In this document: in pieces, positions 31,397-38,520 of the stretch
Numbering within the stretch: position 1 is the stretch's first letter
How the letters are laid out: every line of letters starts with the position of its first letter
Made by a program: the position numbers and the translations under genes
The notes under the pieces: generated by a model
What the model was told of the DNA's origin: nothing
What the model saw: the letters and a program-made list of their open reading frames with translations, nothing else
Database searches by the model: none
Assembly: GCA_944380095.1 (NCBI GenBank)
Contig: CALWGP010000011.1
Span: 1 to 39,166, forward strand
Length of the DNA: 39,166 nucleotides
Source: an uncultured Lachnospiraceae bacterium
GTDB taxonomy: Bacteria > Bacillota > Clostridia > Lachnospirales > Lachnospiraceae
Direction: 5' to 3'

Positions 31397-32167
31397 TCAG
31401 TTTACTTTTTTATACAGTTCCACCGCCGGATTGCGGTACAAATCATAGGCTTCGATCTGTGCAATGAGCTCCAGGCCGCATTTTGCCGGATCCCCTTTTA
31501 CCGGCACGCTGCGGTTTAAAACCAGGTACTGACAGTGATACTCCGTCAGAAGGGGCACAAGGGCGTTAAGATCAATGGGATTTTCCCTCATCACTTCATA
31601 AATGGGGTGGGTATCCCAGTTCCACGCCCAGGAAGGCTCCAGCATCTCCCTTCCATAGGGCATCTGGACCTCAGAGGTATACTGACGCACATAGTAAATC
31701 AGTTCCTCCGGAAAGACGGACCATACCCGTTCCTCATCCTCTTCCGGAAGGATCTCGTTGCAGATGGCGATCACCGCATCGGGGATGTGATAGCGGTTCT
31801 GCGCCTTTGAAATAAACTGGTTTTTATAAACGTAGTGCCCCGAAACCATCAGGATTGCCGCCAGAAGGACCATCCCGGTCCGCCTGTGCCGGCCGATGAG
31901 CCGGATCCCGGCATAGGCGATGACCACGGTCATGGGCAAAAGCCACAGGATCCGGTAGTAAGTCTCCCCCTCCCCCAAAGCGTTCATCACCGCTTTGGAC
32001 AGGGGAAGGAAGAAGAGTACGCCCGTTACCAGCGACGATTCCACCAGCACCAGGCGGATTTTCCTGTCTTTTTCCGCAAAAAACAGATAGACCAGCGCGG
32101 CCAGAAACAGGAGCGGATAGATACCGGTCCCGCAGTAATTTCGAAAAACAGTCCAAATTTCCAGCAT
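31397..32167 (-). CDS. C-terminal part of a DUF6077-like membrane protein or separate subunit
   Basis: A 256-residue ORF with four hydrophobic helices (about 16-30, 40-55, 72-90, 98-113) and a C-terminal soluble domain (about 115-256) containing VWSVFPEELIYYVRQYTSEV and YLVLNR. This layout, helices then an outside domain, looks like the second half of a GT-C-type protein. It begins three codons after the stop of the preceding ORF, in the same reading frame, with AGGAGG five bases before its ATG. Either it is an independently initiated, coupled subunit, or the two ORFs are one gene broken by a single TAG. I do not recognise this half by itself. Function is presumably shared with its neighbour. 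Confidence 0.7.
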   Translation of the reverse strand: MLEIWTVFRNYCGTGIYPLLFLAALVYLFFAEKDRKIRLVLVESSLVTGVLFFLPLSKAVMNALGEGETYYRILWLLPMTVVIAYAGIRLIGRHRRTGMVLLAAILMVSGHYVYKNQFISKAQNRYHIPDAVIAICNEILPEEDEERVWSVFPEELIYYVRQYTSEVQMPYGREMLEPSWAWNWDTHPIYEVMRENPIDLNALVPLLTEYHCQYLVLNRSVPVKGDPAKCGLELIAQIEAYDLYRNPAVELYKKVN

Positions 32168-32176
32168 TCTTACCTC

Positions 32177-33253
32177 CTAGCCCATGATCAAAAGCATGGC
32201 CAAAAATACGGCGTTTGGAATGCAGCACACAACGGTCTTGCCCAGAAGGGACGGCCTTTTTTGCCGTACCGCCGCCACCAGGGATGCGATCCCCAAAAAC
32301 AGGGCCGCCAGAAAGGCGCCCATGCTGGTCATCATGGCTGCCGCCACATTGGTCAGGGCAACCAGGACCCACAGCCCTGTCTTGCCGCCTTTGGCCGTTT
32401 CGTCCAAAATCTCCAGAAGCAGCCAGATGAGCACCAGCAGAATCAGGTTGGCCATAATGGATTTCCCCTGCCAGGTGCGCATCAGGAAAAAGGTGGCATT
32501 GGTATAAATGGACGTATTGCCGAAAATCTGCAGGATACTCACCAGGATCAGGAAGGCGGGCAGCTTCCATCCCTTTGCCCCAAACAGTTTCGCGCCGATC
32601 TTCCCGTAGGCAAAATAGGTAAGGGGGATCAGCACAAGGGGAAGCAGGGTGTGGGCCACGATGGCCGCATGGATTCCCGTCAGACGGGCAACAAGCGCTT
32701 CCCACAAAGGCAGGGCCGCCAGGGCATGACGGATATCCAGGTCCGTGGAAAGACCGGTATAGGGCCGGATCCGGTTGAGCACCCCGGTCTGGTCGGCCAG
32801 CACCGACTGCACCACATAGTAGGCGTCGTCCCCGTCAAAAGAGGCCCTGGTGTAGGCCATGTACAGCTGGAACAAAACCGCAGCTGCAGCGATCAGCCAA
32901 AATATCCTTTCCTCCCATCCCGTTTCCTTTAAGGCCGCCGGATAAGAAGAAGGCGCTGCCAGCACAGACTCCCGCTCCTTTTTTGCCGCAAAACATGCGC
33001 GTCCCAGGCCCGCCAGGGCCAGGATGCCAAACGCAGCGCAGGACAAAATCACCAGCAGTTCCATCCCGTGGGCGTCAAAAATCATCACGGGCACCGCAAT
33101 CACCTGAAACACCGCCAGCTGGGTCAGAAAGCCGGGCAGATAAAAATCCCAGATCCATTCCCGCTTTTTCCCAAGCCTGCCCCGCCACAAAAGCCCTGTG
33201 CAAAGGGGCGAAAGGACGAACAGGAACAAAAATCCCAATAGTTTCTGTATCAT
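32177..33253 (-). CDS. DUF6077-like membrane protein, N-terminal part
   Basis: A 358-residue polytopic protein with about eight to nine helices. The segment ASFDGDDAYYVVQSVLADQT (about 137-156) carries an acidic cluster at the place where GT-C glycosyltransferases have a catalytic Asp, followed by YTGLSTDLDIRHALAALPLW and HTLLPLVLIPLTY. This pattern is what I know as DUF6077. The ATG at 33253 was chosen because GGGAGG lies six bases upstream; a TTG two codons earlier sits on the ribosome site and is unlikely. It starts 2 bases after the preceding stop. The ORF ends in TAG, and the frame continues as the next ORF, so it may be truncated. Suggested role: outer-face glycosyl transfer. Confidence 0.7.
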   Translation of the reverse strand: MIQKLLGFLFLFVLSPLCTGLLWRGRLGKKREWIWDFYLPGFLTQLAVFQVIAVPVMIFDAHGMELLVILSCAAFGILALAGLGRACFAAKKERESVLAAPSSYPAALKETGWEERIFWLIAAAAVLFQLYMAYTRASFDGDDAYYVVQSVLADQTGVLNRIRPYTGLSTDLDIRHALAALPLWEALVARLTGIHAAIVAHTLLPLVLIPLTYFAYGKIGAKLFGAKGWKLPAFLILVSILQIFGNTSIYTNATFFLMRTWQGKSIMANLILLVLIWLLLEILDETAKGGKTGLWVLVALTNVAAAMMTSMGAFLAALFLGIASLVAAVRQKRPSLLGKTVVCCIPNAVFLAMLLIMG

Positions 33254-33255
33254 CG

Positions 33256-34350
33256 TCAACCTCCCTGTCCCTGGTAAAACCGAGGCCTGGGATCCTGCCA
33301 GTCCTCCCAGATGGATTCGTAATCGTATGTGAGGGCAAGCTCCTTTAGCGCCTCAAAAACCTCTTCGCAGTTTTCCTGCGTCACTTCCTGCTGCCCGCTG
33401 ACAAAACAATCCGTAATGTAGCGGCAGGTATCCTCATGGTAGTGGATATAATCCGCATAATTATTCAGGTTGCAGACAATCTCCTCCACGCCCAGGAAAC
33501 AAAACACCCGCACATTGTCGTAGGAAAGCAGCCGCCGGGTGGTGTAAACCAATTCTTCTGTCACCGCGTCCAGTTCTTTCCGGCGCACCACGTCATTCCA
33601 GTACAGGATGCTGTAGGGCGGATAAAACAGGTAAAATTCCGTCTCCGGATGGGCTTCGAAATACGGGCAGAGATTCTGCTCCAGATTCTTTTCCACCGCG
33701 TCCAGGAAATACGCTTTATCCATGGAGGCTTCGGCTTCCGGCGCAGGCTCGTAGTACATCAGCACGTTGGTTTTATTATAATACTCGTCCGTCCACCAGG
33801 GCCGGTACAGCACCGACCAGTCCGACCGGTCCTTCGGGTCCGCCAGCGGACGCAGGATATAATCCAGCAGCACTTCCTTATTGAACAAATACTGCACGTC
33901 GTTTAAAGGATTGTCGTCGTAGAGATAATCCGTAATCGGAAATTTTGTTTCTTCTACCCCGCCGGAAAGGGTTCCCTGGTCCACCGCCATAAAAACGGCC
34001 TTCACCCCGTCCCCTTTTGCGGAAAACACCAGGTCCATGATGTTGGCCAGGTCTTTGGGATAGGAACCGTTGTAGGAAAGCTTCTGGGTTTTGATCCCCA
34101 TTTTTTCCTCGAACCAGTCCGTATTAAAGCTTGCGGTCATGGAAGAACCCAGCAGCACTCCCTCATAATCCATGTTTTTGGCAAGTCCCGGATTTTGGTT
34201 TACCTGGTTGTCCACCAGATACGGAAACCGGGACAGCGGCTTATGATACTGGAAAAAGGGATCCACCCAGACAACCAGCGCCCCGGCGGCCAAAAGTCCG
34301 GCCAAAACCAGCGCCAGAAATCCGGCCAGCCATTTGCGGCAGCTTTTCAT
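33256..34350 (-). CDS. DltD/AlgJ-like SGNH acyl-transfer partner of MBOAT
   Basis: A 364-residue protein with one N-terminal helix (about 8-28) and an extracellular SGNH-fold domain. The nucleophile block is VLLGSSMTASF (65-75), with S69 or S70 as the candidate nucleophile. The C-terminal catalytic block ADYIHYHED (299-307) provides D300 and H303. Proteins of this build (DltD, AlgJ/AlgX) work with MBOAT acyltransferases to place acyl groups on extracellular polymers. The gene starts 14 bases after the MBOAT stop, with GGAGG five bases before the ATG, so a two-part machine is very likely. The acceptor could be the polysaccharide made in this island. The acyl group is unknown. Confidence 0.83.
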   Translation of the reverse strand: MKSCRKWLAGFLALVLAGLLAAGALVVWVDPFFQYHKPLSRFPYLVDNQVNQNPGLAKNMDYEGVLLGSSMTASFNTDWFEEKMGIKTQKLSYNGSYPKDLANIMDLVFSAKGDGVKAVFMAVDQGTLSGGVEETKFPITDYLYDDNPLNDVQYLFNKEVLLDYILRPLADPKDRSDWSVLYRPWWTDEYYNKTNVLMYYEPAPEAEASMDKAYFLDAVEKNLEQNLCPYFEAHPETEFYLFYPPYSILYWNDVVRRKELDAVTEELVYTTRRLLSYDNVRVFCFLGVEEIVCNLNNYADYIHYHEDTCRYITDCFVSGQQEVTQENCEEVFEALKELALTYDYESIWEDWQDPRPRFYQGQGG

Positions 34351-34364
34351 TGACGCCTCCTCCT

Positions 34365-35831
34365 TCAGAATTGAAAATACAGAAAGCTGCTGACGCCGGA
34401 CAGCGACAGCAAAGACCACAGGAACAAGCCGGCCGTCAGCACCAGATTGGATGCTTTGGGCGAAAAACGCTCCTCCATTTCCCCCGCGTTTTTGCAGGCA
34501 AACAAAATCACCAGGGCAAACAGCGTAAACGCTGCGCACAGATACATCCCGCTGCCGGGAAGGGAAGCGATCCCAAGCGCCTTCATGGGATACCAGAACT
34601 CTCCCAGGTTAAACCCGTCGCAGATTCCGGAGGAAGGCAGCCCAAAGCCTCCCCGGACCATCCTGGAAAAAAGCGCGCCGGCCTGGGCAAGGGACTCTGC
34701 CCTGAAAAAAACCCAGGAAACGTTCAGAAACAGAAACGTCGCCGCAACCTTGGCCGCTTTCGCACCCTGCCGGATCCGGATTCGTCCCTGCACCCACCGC
34801 GTCCCTGCATACACCACGCCGTGCAGGGCCCCCCAGAAAAGGAAGGTCCATCCCGCCCCGTGCCACAGCCCGCTGACCAAAAAGACCAGAACCAGGTTAC
34901 AGTACATCCGCACCCGCCCTTTCCGGTTGCCGCCCAGGGGAATGTAAATATTTTGCAGCAGGAAACGGTTCAGGGTAATATGCCAGCCCTTCCAGAATTC
35001 GACCAGGTTGGAAGCCTTGTACGGAGAACCAAAATTCACCGGCAAATCAATTCCCAGCATATGTCCCGCGCCCCGCGCCATATCGCAGTAGCCGCTGAAA
35101 TCGAAGTACAGCTGGATCGTATAAAAAAGCATGACAAGCACCGCGTCCGTCCCGTTTAAGGACGAAAGATTGCCGTAGCCAAAATCTACCGCAGCGCCGA
35201 AAGTATCCGCCAGCAGCACTTTCTTTCCCAGCCCCAGGGTAAACAGATACAGTCCCTTCGTCAGTTTTTCCCAGGAGAAACGGCGGCGTCCGATCTGCTC
35301 AAACTGGGGCACCGTTTCTTCAAAGGTAACGATGGGGCCCGCCACCAGGCGGGGGAAAAAGGCCACGAACAGGGCGTACTCCAGGACAGCGCACCTCCTG
35401 GTTTTGCCCCGGTAAGTGTCCGCCAAAAAACCGATCTGCTGGAACGTAAAGTAGCTGATGCCAAGCGGAAGCAAAAGCTGCTTTAAGGCCAGCTGGGAAC
35501 CGAAAAGCCGGTTGAGGTTTTCCGCGAAAAAGTCATAATACTTAAAGTAAAACAGCGCGCCCAGATTCAGGCAGATGCCTGCGGCCAGCACTGCTTTGGC
35601 GCTTTTTTTCCCTTTCAGGCGCAGCAGAAGCAGAAACGCCCCGTAATTGACCCCGATGCTTCCCAGCAAAAGCCACAGATAGTACGGATTGGCATATCCG
35701 TAAAACCAGAAAGAAAACAAAAGGAGCCAGAGTTTGGCCAGCGCTGCCTTCCCACGCCGTTCTGCCAGGTAAAATCCGGCCAGGCATAAGGGGAAAAACA
35801 GCAGGATAAAAAGATAGGAATTAAAGAGCAT
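34365..35831 (-). CDS. MBOAT family O-acyltransferase (DltB/AlgI type)
   Basis: A 488-residue polytopic enzyme that passes acyl groups across the membrane for O-acylation of extracellular polymers. The family signatures are complete: YFDFSGYCDMARGAGHMLGI (242-261), EFWKGWHITLNRF (278-290, H284) and VSGLWHGAGWTFLFWG (319-334, invariant H324). Eleven or so helices span the rest. The ATG at 35831 has GGAGAGG five bases upstream and begins 2 bases after the FkbH-like stop. With FkbH upstream and a DltD/AlgJ-like gene downstream, the three form a candidate acyl-decoration cassette. No DltA or carrier protein gene is present in this window, so D-alanine is less likely than another acyl group. Confidence 0.93.
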   Translation of the reverse strand: MLFNSYLFILLFFPLCLAGFYLAERRGKAALAKLWLLLFSFWFYGYANPYYLWLLLGSIGVNYGAFLLLLRLKGKKSAKAVLAAGICLNLGALFYFKYYDFFAENLNRLFGSQLALKQLLLPLGISYFTFQQIGFLADTYRGKTRRCAVLEYALFVAFFPRLVAGPIVTFEETVPQFEQIGRRRFSWEKLTKGLYLFTLGLGKKVLLADTFGAAVDFGYGNLSSLNGTDAVLVMLFYTIQLYFDFSGYCDMARGAGHMLGIDLPVNFGSPYKASNLVEFWKGWHITLNRFLLQNIYIPLGGNRKGRVRMYCNLVLVFLVSGLWHGAGWTFLFWGALHGVVYAGTRWVQGRIRIRQGAKAAKVAATFLFLNVSWVFFRAESLAQAGALFSRMVRGGFGLPSSGICDGFNLGEFWYPMKALGIASLPGSGMYLCAAFTLFALVILFACKNAGEMEERFSPKASNLVLTAGLFLWSLLSLSGVSSFLYFQF

Positions 35832-35833
35832 GC

Positions 35834-37615
35834 TTACCTCTCCACTTCGATCACATGGTTTCTCCCCTCATAGGCATCCGGAATCCGGTACTCCCACACC
35901 GTGTTTCCGTCTGCGTCCTGCGAAACCTTTTCAAAGCCGAACCGGGCATAAAAATCCTTCACCATGCCGTTTTTGGCGGTAGGATAATAGTAACCGTACA
36001 AAGTATCAATGCCGTCCCGGCTGCAGCGCCCAATCAGCTCGTCCATCATGGCCGCTTCCATATCCCGCTTAAGCACCCGGCAGCTCATCAGCCACAGCTC
36101 GATATGCGCCCGCTTCCCGTCCTTTTGGGCCATCACCACGGAAACCACCCCGTTATCGCCGAATTTATCCTCCAGCTTTCCGTAAAGGGTAATCCGTCCG
36201 GGATCCTGCGCCGCCTCTTCGATCTGGGCCTGGGTGAACCGCCGCGTGGTCAGGTTAAACTGGTTGCTCTTATTGGTCAGCTGGGCGATCCGGGCCATAT
36301 ACATGGGCTCAAAGGGCCGGATCACGGCTTTCATCCGAAGGGAACGCAGATATTCCCCGTAGTCTGCAAAAAAAGCCTGCTGCTGCTGACGCTGCAGGTT
36401 CGCCTGGTACATCTGGCTGCGCCTGCGGTCGTCTTCGGACAGGGAAGTCACTTCGAAATACCCGCCCCGGTCCAGCATACGGATATACTCTTCCGGCCTG
36501 CCCATCTTTGGCACCGTCACTTCCGGCGCCTGCTGCCGGACTATCTCTTGCTCCGCGGGATTGTCGTCCGCAAATACCAGGCTGTCCGGCAGGATATTCA
36601 GCTCCGCCGCGATCTCCAGAAGGTTTTTGCTTTTTGGCTCCCAGTTGGCCTTAATCAGGATAAAGTCCGACGGCCGCAGGACTCCTTCCGGATGGTTTAA
36701 ACCTGCCAGGGCGTTTTCCTCTTCGTTTTTGGAAGCCACGTTGAGCATGACCCCATACTCTTTGAGCAGCTTCACATAGGACTGAAACTCCGTGAAAACC
36801 TGGCCCATACTGGTTTCCTGGCCGATTTCCAAATTTTCCGGGCCGTCGTCTCCCACGATCCCTCCCCAGAGGGTGTTGTCCAGATCCAGCACCAGGGATT
36901 TTTTGTTCTTCCCGAAAATGGATTTCATGATATTGGCCACATTGTGGGCCATCCAGGGAATCGCCTTGAAGCACATGGCATATTTGTACATGTGCCAGTA
37001 AAAAGGATCCGACCACTGGTCCAGGCCGTACACCGCGGCCTGATAATTCAGGTCATTGAGGAAAAAATTATCATGCTTTTGGGCATACTCGGCAAACCGG
37101 GCGTTGAGACGGTTCACATACCAGGTCCGGCCGTGGCAGTCTGCGCTGTCCTGATTGCCCAGAAGGCGGAAATAAGGATATTCAAAATTGTTCTGTATGA
37201 TGGGGCAGTGCCAGGTATCCGCCAGCTTCTCCCACATGGTTTCAAATCTGGCGTATTCTGCATCCAGCCGTGCGTTTACCGCATCTGTTGTCTCCTGCGC
37301 ACCGGGAAATTCCCGGATATTGCGAAGGCTCGTGTGAATAAAAATCAAATCCGGGGAAAAGCCATTCAGCTTCTCGTTTCCGAACATGGCGTCTTCCCAG
37401 TACATCCCGTATTCCGATTCATAAAACTGCGCTTCTATCCCATGATGAAGCAAAAACAGATCCAGGATGCGCACGATATCGTGGGTGGTGGAACCGCCCA
37501 GCACCGCGATCCTTTTGGGGATGCGCACTATCCCGTCCGAAAGAAGGGTTTTCCGGATGCTTTTTGATTTCTTCAGAATCCATTCACTGTCAAAAGGATA
37601 TTCCAGTTCTCGCAA
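35834..37615 (-). CDS. FkbH-like protein: SGNH-like, HAD-IIIC and GNAT domains
   Basis: A 593-residue three-domain protein. An SGNH-like N-terminal domain (about 35-235) has LGGSTTHD (39-46). The HAD-IIIC phosphatase-like domain (about 238-395) has LDLDNTLWGG (243-252, D244 and D246) and VFADDNPAE (347-355). A GNAT-like C-terminal domain occupies about 430-590. FkbH proteins take a glyceryl group from 1,3-bisphosphoglycerate and load it onto a carrier protein in polyketide pathways. Here it precedes an MBOAT, so it may supply an acyl donor for glycan decoration. The start is a TTG at 37615 with GGGAG five bases upstream. The ATG at 37672 lies inside the -10 box and cannot be used. First gene of a six-ORF operon. 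Confidence 0.85.
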   Translation of the reverse strand: MRELEYPFDSEWILKKSKSIRKTLLSDGIVRIPKRIAVLGGSTTHDIVRILDLFLLHHGIEAQFYESEYGMYWEDAMFGNEKLNGFSPDLIFIHTSLRNIREFPGAQETTDAVNARLDAEYARFETMWEKLADTWHCPIIQNNFEYPYFRLLGNQDSADCHGRTWYVNRLNARFAEYAQKHDNFFLNDLNYQAAVYGLDQWSDPFYWHMYKYAMCFKAIPWMAHNVANIMKSIFGKNKKSLVLDLDNTLWGGIVGDDGPENLEIGQETSMGQVFTEFQSYVKLLKEYGVMLNVASKNEEENALAGLNHPEGVLRPSDFILIKANWEPKSKNLLEIAAELNILPDSLVFADDNPAEQEIVRQQAPEVTVPKMGRPEEYIRMLDRGGYFEVTSLSEDDRRRSQMYQANLQRQQQQAFFADYGEYLRSLRMKAVIRPFEPMYMARIAQLTNKSNQFNLTTRRFTQAQIEEAAQDPGRITLYGKLEDKFGDNGVVSVVMAQKDGKRAHIELWLMSCRVLKRDMEAAMMDELIGRCSRDGIDTLYGYYYPTAKNGMVKDFYARFGFEKVSQDADGNTVWEYRIPDAYEGRNHVIEVER

Positions 37616-37670
37616 ATTGACTCCCGTCCTTTCCTTAAACTCCCGCCGGGCAGGCGGGCTTGGTTCTTCC

Positions 37671-37699
37671 ATTATAATACAGAGGGTTTTTGCCCACAA
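37671..37699 (-). promoter_or_regulatory. Promoter of the FkbH-MBOAT operon
   Basis: Minus strand -35 TTGTGG (37694-37699), 17-base spacer, perfect -10 TATAAT (37671-37676). The expected leader of about 50 bases contains the hairpin CCCGCC-TGCCC-GGCGGG (about 37640-37656), before the TTG start at 37615. Confidence 0.6.
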
Positions 37700-37775
37700 G
37701 GCGTCAATTAAAAAACTTGACTTGGGCTACGGCTTTTGCATGCTTCTGACCGCAACGAATTCTTTTCGCCCAAAT

Positions 37776-37788
37776 CGAATTTGATTCG
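37776..37788. promoter_or_regulatory. Candidate operator palindrome in the fkbH-XRE divergent gap
   Basis: CGAAT-TTG-ATTCG is a perfect inverted repeat, with related half-sites (CGAATTC, TTTTCG) 10-20 bases upstream in an A/T-rich region between divergent genes. It could bind the XRE regulator encoded next door. Purely a pattern; no direct evidence. Confidence 0.3.
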
Positions 37789-37853
37789 TTATTTTTTATG
37801 TTTTGCAGAACTTTTAACGATTGTAATTAAGAATTTCGTATGATGAAATCGAC

Positions 37854-37859
37854 TATAAT
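37854..37859 (+). promoter_or_regulatory. -10 box of the XRE gene
   Basis: Perfect TATAAT 24 bases before the ATG at 37883. No convincing -35 at 16-18 bases (GAATTT at 37831-37836), so the promoter may need an activator or rely on the A/T-rich upstream DNA. Confidence 0.4.
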
Positions 37860-37882
37860 TTTTCTAATAGGAGGTTTTTATC

Positions 37883-38215
37883 ATGAATTATGAAGAAATG
37901 CTGCGAAACAGGATCACAAACCTGAGGATGGAAAAGAATATTTCGGAATATCAGCTCTCCTTAGAGCTGGGCAAATGCAAGACTTACATCCAGGCCATTA
38001 CCTCCGGCAAGTCCCTGCCGTCCTTCGACGCCTTTTTCGATCTGTGCGACTATTTCGAACTGACCCCGGAAGAATTTTTCGCGTCCGCTCCGGAAAACGA
38101 GCAGTGCCGGCGGCTTTCCCGCAAACTTTCCTGCCTGGCGCAGCAGGATCTGGACCTGGTCGAACAGCTGGCGGACAGACTTCTTTGGGAAGGAACGAAA
38201 GACCAGCGGCCGTGA
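37883..38215 (+). CDS. XRE-family helix-turn-helix regulator
   Basis: A 110-residue DNA-binding protein. Residues about 8-62 form a Cro/cI-type helix-turn-helix: RNRITNLRMEKNISEYQLSL, then KCKTYIQAITSGKSLPSFDAFFDLCDYFELTPEEFF (split here only for description), with the recognition helix around TYIQAITSGK. The rest is a charged helical tail that may dimerise. The ATG at 37883 has AGGAGG eight bases upstream. It is divergent from the FkbH-MBOAT operon and co-oriented with an ArnT-like gene, so it is a candidate regulator of either, or of itself. The stop overlaps the start of the next small ORF as GTGA. Confidence 0.88.
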   Translation: MNYEEMLRNRITNLRMEKNISEYQLSLELGKCKTYIQAITSGKSLPSFDAFFDLCDYFELTPEEFFASAPENEQCRRLSRKLSCLAQQDLDLVEQLADRLLWEGTKDQRP

Positions 38216-38409
38216 GCAAAAAGAAAAATGAACTGCCCCACAGCGCCCACGTTTTGGATGCAGCCGATCTTTCCCATCTTCTCTCCTACTGGCTCGGGCC
38301 CGAGAATACGGATCCCGTCTCTGCTTTCAACCTTTCCGACACAGAGCTCAAACAGCTGATCCGGGAGGAAACGGACAAAATCCCTTCGGAAAAACAAAAT
38401 AAACGTTAG
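38212..38409 (+). CDS. Small hypothetical protein coupled to the XRE gene
   Basis: A 65-residue ORF starting with GTG that shares bases with the XRE stop (GTGA). The protein is charged, with a Lys-rich start, VLDAADLSHLLSYWLG (about 15-30) and LSDTELKQLIREETDK (about 42-57), both likely helices. No strong ribosome site precedes the GTG, so translation probably depends on termination of the XRE gene. I do not recognise the family. The overlap suggests a partner or co-regulator of the XRE protein. The frame is open upstream within the XRE gene, but the natural limit is this GTG. Confidence 0.55.
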   Translation: MSKKKNELPHSAHVLDAADLSHLLSYWLGPENTDPVSAFNLSDTELKQLIREETDKIPSEKQNKR

Positions 38410-38417
38410 GTTCCGTC

Positions 38418-38446
38418 TGGACAATTCCCCGGATTCCTTCTATAAT
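38418..38446 (+). promoter_or_regulatory. Promoter of the ArnT-like glycosyltransferase gene
   Basis: Plus strand -35 TGGACA (38418-38423), 17-base spacer, perfect -10 TATAAT (38441-38446). It lies nine bases after the small ORF stop. The leader to the ATG is about 68 bases. Confidence 0.7.
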
Positions 38447-38467
38447 GGGGGACAACACAGCCGACCT

Positions 38468-38490
38468 GCGGCATCCGCTTTGGATGCCGC
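38468..38490 (+). repeat. Perfect hairpin in the leader of the ArnT-like gene
   Basis: GCGGCATCC (38468-38476) pairs with GGATGCCGC (38482-38490) around GCTTT. It falls in the transcribed leader. A loose T-rich stretch (TCTTTTCT) follows about 10 bases later, too far for a standard terminator. It could attenuate or stabilise the transcript. Confidence 0.5.
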
Positions 38491-38520
38491 ATGCCGGCAA
38501 TCTTTTCTGTCTGTGAGGTA

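Noticed and set aside
33257..33259. TTG start for the DUF6077-like gene
   Set aside because: It abuts the GGGAGG ribosome site, leaving no spacing; the ATG at 33253 has proper spacing.
37616..37699. FkbH start at the ATG at 37672 or further upstream
   Set aside because: That ATG is part of the -10 element, and the residues it would add do not resemble FkbH N-termini; TTG at 37615 fits better.
37975..38409. 144-residue frame overlapping the XRE gene
   Set aside because: Its first half is an alternative frame of the regulator; only the part from the GTG at 38212 is a plausible gene.
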